DNA of 27,901 nucleotides, from the NCBI GenBank assembly GCA_964424335.1, contig CAYRIY010000039.1, positions 1 to 27,901 of the forward strand. Reading direction: 5' to 3'. Under the pieces are notes generated by a model that was given only the letters and a program-made list of their open reading frames with translations, had not been told where the DNA came from and ran no database searches. Position numbers and translations under genes: made by a program. This stretch comes from CAYRIY01 sp964424335. GTDB taxonomy: Bacteria; Bacillota; Limnochordia; DTU080; RSA5. Shown piece after piece: positions 22,262 to 27,901 of this stretch (position 1 is its first letter; every line of letters begins with the position of its first letter).

Positions 22262-24343
22262 GTGGCAGTCGGACAAAAAGCAAAGCGAGAAGATCTCGTC
22301 AAAGTTGTCGGTGCAAATGCCGATTTACTCGTGGTGTTGGCGGTCGTCCTGATCGTCGTCATGATGATCCTGCCGTTGCCGCCCGCACTCCTTGACGTGC
22401 TCCTCGCATTGAACATCACGCTTGCGCTCCTCATTCTCATGTTGACGATGAACGTGAACGGAGCGCTGCAGTTTTCGATCTTTCCCTCGCTTCTCCTCGT
22501 GGCCACGCTATTTCGGCTCGCGCTCAACATATCGACCACGCGCCTCATCTTGCTCCATGGGTATGCCGGAGAGATCGTGCAGGCATTTGGCAACTTCGTA
22601 GTCGGCGGCAACTACGTGGTTGGATTCGTCGTCTTTTTGATCCTCGTCGTCATTCAATTCGTCGTGATCACCAAAGGCTCTGAGCGCGTCGCCGAGGTCG
22701 CGGCCCGATTTACACTCGATGCCATGCCGGGAAAACAAATGAGTATCGATGCGGACCTAAACGCGGGACTGATCGACGAAGAGCAGGCCAGAGCCCGGCG
22801 GAGCGAGATCGAAAGAGAAGCCGACTTTTACGGCGCCATGGACGGCGCCGCGAAGTTTGTCAAAGGCGACGCCATCGCCGGCATCATCATCACGGTGATC
22901 AACGTCCTCGGCGGGTTCGCGATCGGCATCGGACAGCTTGGGATGCCATTTGCCGAGGCGCTCCAAAAGTATACGCTCCTTACCGTCGGCGACGGCCTTG
23001 TCACTCAAATACCGGCGCTGCTCATCTCGACCGCGACAGGCATCATCATCACGCGGGCCGCCTCTGAAGCGAACATGGGGCAGGACGTTTCCAGACAACT
23101 CCTGTCCGAACCTAAGGTGCTCGCAACCGCGGCCGCCGTCTTATTCCTCTTTGGACTTGTGCCCGGGCTACCCTTTGCGCCGTTCTTCGGGCTTGCGGCG
23201 GTCCTCGGTGCGATGGCGACCATCACGACCAGGCAGCTCAAAGCACGGCGCGAGGCGGAGGCACAGCAAGAGCTCGCGGCGGCCGACGAGGCGCCCCGTG
23301 AGCCGGAGAAAGTCTCGAGCCTACTCAAAGTGGATACGGTCGAACTCGAGATCGGGTATGGCCTCATTCCGCTCGTCGACGCAGAGCATGGAGGCGATCT
23401 GCTCGACCGCATCACGATGATCCGGCGGCAAATGGCCCTGGAGCTTGGCCTCGTCGTTCCGCCGATCCGAATTCGTGACAATATGCAACTCGATCCGAAC
23501 GTCTATTCGATCAAGATCAAAGGAATTGAAATAGGCAAGGGTGAACTTGCGCCCAACCACTACTTGGCGATGGATTCCGGATCGACCACGGCCAAGATCG
23601 AAGGCATCGAAACGGTGGAGCCTGCCTTTGGTCTTCAAGCCTTGTGGATTGCCGAGGAGAGGCGGGATGAAGCGGAGCTCGCAGGGTATACCGTCGTCGA
23701 CCCCCCGTCCATCGTCGCGACGCACCTGACGGAAGTGATTCGAATGAATGCCCCCGAATTGCTCGGCCGACAGGACGTGCGCAAACTCCTCGACGAGCTC
23801 AAAGAGGAGCACTCGAGCCTCGTCGACGAGGTTGTGCCCGACCTGCTCACAGTGGGTGAAGTGCAAAGGGTGCTGCAGGGGTTGCTGCGCGAGGGCGTCC
23901 CGATCCGAGACCTCGTGAGCATCTTGGAGGCGCTTGCGGACGGCGCACGGCACACCAAAGATCTCGTGAGCCTGACCGAACTTGCAAGAGAGGCGCTCGC
24001 ACGCCAAATATCCCTCTTGTGTACGGGAGAGAAAGGCTTCATTCCAGTCGTCACGCTTGACCCGACTTTGGAACAGGAAATTGCCGATTCCGTCCACCAT
24101 ACGGATCGGGGCATATCCATCACGCTCCCGCCCGAGCGAGTCGAGCAACTGTTTGACCGACTCTCCCACAGCCTGGAGAGGGCGGCGACCATGGGTCATC
24201 AGGCCGTTGTGTTGTGTTCTCCGGCAATTCGCCCCGCCTTCAAGAGATTGACCGCGCGCGTCCTTCCGCGCCTTGTCGTTGTCTCGTACAACGAGGTCGC
24301 GCCGAATGCCCAGGTACAATCCGTGGGGATGGTGAGTCTGTAA
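22262..24343 (+). CDS. flhA: Flagellar export gate protein FlhA
   Basis: FlhA forms the nonameric ring of the export gate, uses ion flow and docks substrates and chaperones. The 693-residue protein has about eight membrane segments in the first half, the FHIPEP-family signature near RFTLDAMPGKQMSIDADLNAG, and a large cytoplasmic domain with PPIRIRDN and ILEALADGARHTKDLVSLTE. Length is normal. The GTG start has only a weak CGGGTGA site, and the leader holds a terminator-like hairpin, so expression may be controlled separately. Confidence 0.96.
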   Translation: MAVGQKAKREDLVKVVGANADLLVVLAVVLIVVMMILPLPPALLDVLLALNITLALLILMLTMNVNGALQFSIFPSLLLVATLFRLALNISTTRLILLHGYAGEIVQAFGNFVVGGNYVVGFVVFLILVVIQFVVITKGSERVAEVAARFTLDAMPGKQMSIDADLNAGLIDEEQARARRSEIEREADFYGAMDGAAKFVKGDAIAGIIITVINVLGGFAIGIGQLGMPFAEALQKYTLLTVGDGLVTQIPALLISTATGIIITRAASEANMGQDVSRQLLSEPKVLATAAAVLFLFGLVPGLPFAPFFGLAAVLGAMATITTRQLKARREAEAQQELAAADEAPREPEKVSSLLKVDTVELEIGYGLIPLVDAEHGGDLLDRITMIRRQMALELGLVVPPIRIRDNMQLDPNVYSIKIKGIEIGKGELAPNHYLAMDSGSTTAKIEGIETVEPAFGLQALWIAEERRDEAELAGYTVVDPPSIVATHLTEVIRMNAPELLGRQDVRKLLDELKEEHSSLVDEVVPDLLTVGEVQRVLQGLLREGVPIRDLVSILEALADGARHTKDLVSLTELAREALARQISLLCTGEKGFIPVVTLDPTLEQEIADSVHHTDRGISITLPPERVEQLFDRLSHSLERAATMGHQAVVLCSPAIRPAFKRLTARVLPRLVVVSYNEVAPNAQVQSVGMVSL

Positions 24344-24347
24344 TTCG

Positions 24348-25466
24348 ATGCGGGTAAAGAGGTTCGTCGCCGACACAATTCAAGAGGCCATCGCCCTGGT
24401 TAAGGCGGATTTTGGGCAAGAAGCGGTCATCTTGCATACTAAGAAAATCCGCAAGAAAGGGATTTTCGGACTTTTTAAGCGATCCAAGGTCGAGGTGATC
24501 GCGGCAACCGAGGGGCGGTCCCTCGGGCGGCGACAACCCCCGGCCCGGGCCACACTCGGGGATGTTGCGGCGCGCACCCGGACGGAGAGCGCCGCGACGA
24601 CGGAGTTGGCGAAGGTGCGTGAAGAGCTCGATGCCATCAAGCGCGCCATCAACGCCCGCGCAAGCGATGCGCCTCCGTTTTCTCCTGCCGTGCTCGCGCT
24701 CGAAGAGGCGCTCCTCGAGCAAGAGGTCGACGAGGATTTGGTGCGCGAGGTGCTGTCGGCGGTATGGGCGCGCCGACGAACGGAGCAAAGCGACGATCGG
24801 GATTGGGTGCGATCCGAAGTCCGCAAAGTCCTCACGGCCGGAATCGTTTGCTCCGATCCATGGGGGCTTGCGGACGACAAGCGGGTGCACTGCCTCGTCG
24901 GGCCCACCGGCGTGGGCAAGACCACGACCATCGCGAAGCTCGCCGCAAACTACTCCCTCCTTGCGCAAAAGCGCGTCGCACTCGTCACAGTCGACACGTA
25001 TCGCATCGCGGCCGTCGATCAACTGAAGACCTACGCTGAAATCATCGGGACTCCGGTCGACGTGGCGTTTACGCCGGCCGAGCTAAAAGCTGCGATCGAC
25101 AGACGAAGCGACTACGACCTGATCTTAGTCGACACCGCGGGGCGTAGCCAAAAAAACAAGATGCAGATGGCCGAGTTGAGAGCGTTTTTGGACGTGATCG
25201 ACGACCCTCTGGTCCATCTCGTCATCAGCGGCACGACACGCACCCGCGACATGATCGACATCGTCGAGCGCTTCGGGCAGTTTCCAATCACCCATCTCAT
25301 CGTGACGAAGTTGGACGAGACGTCGTGTTACGGAATCCTCTACAACCTTTGTCGCCTCACCGGACTTCCCTTGTCGTACGTCACGAACGGTCAGAGCGTC
25401 CCCGACGACATTGAAGTCGCCGAGAGCGAGCGCATCGCCGATTTCATATTGGGGGTGAGCCCTTGA
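24348..25466 (+). CDS. flhF: Flagellar SRP-like GTPase FlhF
   Basis: FlhF is an SRP-family GTPase that sets where and how many flagella form. The 372-residue protein has the basic N-terminal B domain (MRVKRFVADTIQEAI, with FGLFKRSKVEVIAA), a short linker, and the NG domain with G1 GPTGVGKTT at 185-193, VDTYRIAAVDQL, and ILVDTAGRS. It starts four bases after flhA and overlaps flhG. Its partner FlhG follows with an intact activator motif. Confidence 0.96.
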   Translation: MRVKRFVADTIQEAIALVKADFGQEAVILHTKKIRKKGIFGLFKRSKVEVIAATEGRSLGRRQPPARATLGDVAARTRTESAATTELAKVREELDAIKRAINARASDAPPFSPAVLALEEALLEQEVDEDLVREVLSAVWARRRTEQSDDRDWVRSEVRKVLTAGIVCSDPWGLADDKRVHCLVGPTGVGKTTTIAKLAANYSLLAQKRVALVTVDTYRIAAVDQLKTYAEIIGTPVDVAFTPAELKAAIDRRSDYDLILVDTAGRSQKNKMQMAELRAFLDVIDDPLVHLVISGTTRTRDMIDIVERFGQFPITHLIVTKLDETSCYGILYNLCRLTGLPLSYVTNGQSVPDDIEVAESERIADFILGVSP

Positions 25467-26338
25467 TGGATCAGGCCGAACGCTTGAGAAGGCTTGCGGC
25501 CCAGACTTCGTCATTCCAACCGAAAAAAGCGCGCGTCGTCGCGGTCACCAGTGGAAAGGGCGGCGTGGGAAAGACCAACTTCGCCGTCAACGTCGGCATC
25601 GGGCTGTCGCGGCTAGGACTTAGGGTCGGCGTCCTCGATGGCGATCTCGGGCTTGCCAATATCGACATTGTCCTCGGAATTATGCCACAGTTCAATCTAG
25701 GCGACGTCCTCTACGGGAAAAAGCGACTCAAGGAGATCGTGGTTCCGGGGCCTGAGGGGCTTCTCGTGCTCGCCGGAGGCTCCGGCGTTTACGAGCTCGC
25801 GAACCTCAGTCAATGGATGCTCCAAAGGTTCATAACCGAAATCAGAGCGCTTGACGCCCACCTCGACATGTTGATCATCGACACGGGCGCGGGGATTTCC
25901 CGCAACGTCATGGGCTTTGTGCTTGCAAGCGATGAGGTGATCGTCGTCACGACCCCTGAAGTGACCGCCATTACGGACGCTTACGGCGTGATCAAGTTGA
26001 TTGCCGGCCAAAGTCCCGCAACAAGGATCCGCGTCGTCGTGAACATGGCAAGGAGCGACAAAGAGGCGGAGAATGTCGTCCGCAGCTTGCGCGCGGTGGT
26101 CGGACAATTCATTAGGACAGACCTCAAACTTGACCTGCTCGGGCGCCTCCCGTGGGATCCCGCCGTTACAAAGGCCGTGCAAGAGCAGTCGCCATTTTAC
26201 ATCTCATATCCCGGATCTAAGGCGTCGCATTCGGTTGCCCGCATCGCGGCGAAACTCATCGAAGATCGTGAAGATGCTAAGCATGCGGGAATCGGTTCCC
26301 TTTTTGAGCGCGTGGCGCGGATCGTGCGCGGCGGTTGA
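25466..26338 (+). CDS. flhG: MinD-like ATPase FlhG (YlxH)
   Basis: FlhG is a MinD/ParA-type ATPase that limits flagellar number and stimulates FlhF. The ATG at 25466 is preferred over a TTG at 25463 because GGGGGTGAG ends six bases upstream. The 290 residues begin MDQAERLRRL, an intact DQAxxLR motif known in B. subtilis to activate FlhF, followed by the deviant Walker A SGKGGVGKT at 29-37, GDLGLANIDIVLG and MLIIDTGAG. In B. subtilis five che genes follow; here only 179 bases separate it from the sigma factor. Confidence 0.96.
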   Translation: MDQAERLRRLAAQTSSFQPKKARVVAVTSGKGGVGKTNFAVNVGIGLSRLGLRVGVLDGDLGLANIDIVLGIMPQFNLGDVLYGKKRLKEIVVPGPEGLLVLAGGSGVYELANLSQWMLQRFITEIRALDAHLDMLIIDTGAGISRNVMGFVLASDEVIVVTTPEVTAITDAYGVIKLIAGQSPATRIRVVVNMARSDKEAENVVRSLRAVVGQFIRTDLKLDLLGRLPWDPAVTKAVQEQSPFYISYPGSKASHSVARIAAKLIEDREDAKHAGIGSLFERVARIVRGG

Positions 26339-26517
26339 AATGGAAAGGATTGACCTTTCACCCTTATTTTCCAAGTGAGAGGAGAGGAAGGCCGGGGACG
26401 TTCGTCCAATCTGTGTGTGTGCAAGGACATAGTGGGGTTCCTGCTTACACCGCGTCGACAAAAGGCCGATGTCGCCTCGAGGTCGACCGGACGAAGATGG
26501 GAAAGGGGAGGCGAACC

Positions 26518-27321
26518 ATGGGCGACGAAACCTTGGATATCGGTCGGGAAGCCGAGGTTGAGAAGGCCTGGGAGCTCTATAAAGCCACGGGGTGTCCCGA
26601 GGCACGAGAGATGCTGATCCTGTATTATGTCCCATTGGTCAAGTATGTCGCCGGGCGCGTGTCGGTAGGTTTACCCGCAAACGTTGACTTCGACGACCTC
26701 GTGAGTTACGGCACGTTTGGCCTGGTCGACGCTGTGGAGAAGTTCGACATCGTCCGCGGCGTCAAGTTTGAGACGTACGCTGTCGCCCGCATCCGTGGGG
26801 CGATGATCGACGGGCTCCGATCGGTGGACTGGGTGCCGCGCTCCGTGCGGCAAAAGGCGCGAGATCTCGAAAAGACCATCGCTGAGCTGGAGGCGCGATT
26901 AGGAAGGCCCGCGACGGACGCAGAGGTGAGCGAAGCGCTTTCGATCTCCATTCCCGAGTACCACGAGCTCCTCAGCGAAGTGAAGGCTGTTTCCGTCGCA
27001 TCCCTCGACGAAGCCTGGAGCGGCGACCCGGACGAAGAGGGCAAACTACGGTTCGGTCAAATGATCGAAAACCCCGATAGCGAGGATCCGACGCTCCGAG
27101 TCGAAGAGGTCGAGGTAAAGCAGTTTCTATCCGAGGCGATCGATCAGTTGCCTGAGCGCGAGCGTCTGGTCGTGGCCCTCTACTACTACGAAGCCTTGAC
27201 GCTCAAGGAGATTGGAGAAATCCTCGGCGTCTCAGAATCTCGTGTCTCTCAGATCCACACGAAGGCGATCCTGCGGCTAAGAGGCCGTTTGGGTCGCTAT
27301 CGGCAAAGCCTGGTAAGTTGA
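26518..27321 (+). CDS. sigD: Flagellar RNA polymerase sigma factor SigD/FliA (sigma-28)
   Basis: This is the sigma factor for late flagellar genes. The ATG at 26518 follows AAAGGGGAGG by six bases; the frame is open further upstream but lacks a better start. The 267 residues contain region 2 (LPANVDFDDLVSYGTFGLVDA and KFETYAVARIRGAMIDGLRS at about 52-101), region 3 with WVPRSVRQKAR and LGRPATDAEV, and region 4 with LPERERLVVALYYYE and EIGEILGVSESRVSQIH. Length is slightly above B. subtilis SigD (254). The only sigma-28-like promoter I see in the window is before fliK. Confidence 0.95.
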   Translation: MGDETLDIGREAEVEKAWELYKATGCPEAREMLILYYVPLVKYVAGRVSVGLPANVDFDDLVSYGTFGLVDAVEKFDIVRGVKFETYAVARIRGAMIDGLRSVDWVPRSVRQKARDLEKTIAELEARLGRPATDAEVSEALSISIPEYHELLSEVKAVSVASLDEAWSGDPDEEGKLRFGQMIENPDSEDPTLRVEEVEVKQFLSEAIDQLPERERLVVALYYYEALTLKEIGEILGVSESRVSQIHTKAILRLRGRLGRYRQSLVS

Positions 27322-27370
27322 GCAAGGCCGTTCATTCATGTGACGCTGTGCGCTAGAGGAGGCCTTGAGC

Positions 27371-27847
27371 GTGGGTTGGCTTACCATCACATCGCTCTTC
27401 GTATCGATCGCTTCCATAACCTTGTCTGCTATAGTGTGGCGGCGCATGGCAACCCTCGAGCTCAATGCGCGACGCGAGCCTAAAAACCCTCCCGAACCCC
27501 CTTCCTCAAGCTTTCAAGCGACATTGCGCAACTATGAAGCCGTGTTTCAAGAGTTGGAACGCAAAAGCAAAGAGGCGATCGAAAGGATCGACAAACGAGA
27601 GCGAGAGCTCATCGACGCCCTCGCGGCAAGAGCGGCGCAAATACCCTCCCACCCGTCGCCGGACCGCTCCCAAAAGGAGCGCGAGGCGCCTTGCGACGAT
27701 CTGCGCTCGTCCGGCTGGACCGAGAAAGCCGAGGCCATACATCGCCTCGCCCAAGAGGGCCACGACCCTATGGCTATTGCGCAGCGCCTCGGCCTTGGCA
27801 AAGGCGAAGTCCAATTGGTCCTTGACATCCGCAAAACCGCTCAGTAA
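27371..27847 (+). CDS. SwrB/YlxL-like (DUF6115-type) membrane-anchored protein
   Basis: The gene occupies the place of B. subtilis swrB, directly after sigD; SwrB promotes C-ring assembly and hook completion. The GTG at 27371 lies eight bases after AGAGGAGG and gives 158 residues; a TTG at 27365 is too close to the site. It has one N-terminal membrane helix (about 3-23), a Pro-rich stretch, a charged coiled coil (about 50-85), a variable linker, and a C-terminal helix-turn-helix-like segment AEAIHRLAQEGHDPMAIAQR followed by LGLGKGEVQLVLDI. Function transfer rests on position and architecture. Confidence 0.75.
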   Translation: MGWLTITSLFVSIASITLSAIVWRRMATLELNARREPKNPPEPPSSSFQATLRNYEAVFQELERKSKEAIERIDKRERELIDALAARAAQIPSHPSPDRSQKEREAPCDDLRSSGWTEKAEAIHRLAQEGHDPMAIAQRLGLGKGEVQLVLDIRKTAQ

Positions 27848-27901
27848 GAGATTGCTCGTTCACATTTTGCCATTGTGAGCGCCGCTTCGACCAGATTTTG
27901 T

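Noticed and set aside
26340..26378. Short open frame of 12 codons after flhG.
   Set aside because: No ribosome site of its own, no recognisable product, and it is the tail of an antisense-frame run through flhG.
26465..26472. GCCGATGT upstream of the sigma factor gene as a sigma-28 promoter.
   Set aside because: No TAAA-like box lies 14-16 bases upstream and the last bases deviate from the consensus.
1..27901. Genes on the minus strand, insertion sequences, CRISPR arrays, tRNA or rRNA genes.
   Set aside because: All long minus-strand frames are mirror images of well-supported + strand genes with high third-position GC, and no repeats or RNA-gene hallmarks were seen.

Overview
The window is one long flagellar (fla/che-type) operon of a Gram-positive, Bacillales-like bacterium. 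Every credible gene is on the + strand, most are spaced by a few bases or overlap, and GTG and TTG starts are frequent. The order hslV-hslU, flgB-flgC-fliE-fliF-fliG-fliH-fliI-fliJ, a ylxF/MotE-like gene, fliK, flgD, a TIGR02530-type gene, flgE, flbD/swrD, motA-motB, fliL, fliM, fliY, fliO-fliP-fliQ-fliR, flhB, flhA, flhF, flhG, sigD-type sigma factor and a swrB-like gene closely follows Bacillus subtilis. The fairly high GC content and the presence of motAB inside the operon suggest a deeper Bacillales or Alicyclobacillaceae-like lineage; this placement is inference only.

Layout: 1-2037 holds the HslVU (CodWX) protease; 2215-5047 rod, MS-ring junction and MS-ring genes; 5077-9233 switch, export ATPase and chaperone-like genes; 9375-11902 hook-length control and hook cap; 11962-14089 hook protein and its small companion; 14230-16594 FlbD/SwrD, stator and FliL; 16652-18743 C-ring; 18740-24343 the export gate (FliO/P/Q/R, FlhB, FlhA); 24348-26338 the FlhF/FlhG placement pair; 26518-27321 the flagellar sigma factor; 27371-27847 a SwrB-like membrane protein. 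Together they encode nearly a complete hook-basal body, motor and export apparatus. Filament genes (flagellin, caps, FliD, FliS, FlgK/L, FlgM) are not here. A run of exactly 100 N at 10196-10295 is a scaffold gap that splits fliK.

Main departures from the B. subtilis plan: (1) codY is missing between hslU and flgB; (2) all chemotaxis genes normally embedded in the operon (cheY between fliY and fliO; cheB-A-W-C-D between flhG and sigD) are absent; (3) both CheC-like phosphatase sites of FliY have lost their Glu/Asn pair; (4) FlhB reads NPVH instead of NPTH at the autocleavage site; (5) terminator-like hairpins lie a few tens of bases before flgB, flbD and flhA; (6) a sigma-28-type promoter lies inside the operon before fliK; (7) the hook protein carries a large insert with an EF-hand-like DxDxDG loop. 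No mobile elements, CRISPR arrays, tRNAs or rRNAs were seen. No stretch over 300 bases lacks a gene; the longest are 26339-26517, 2038-2214, 9234-9374, 14090-14229 and 12346-12481.
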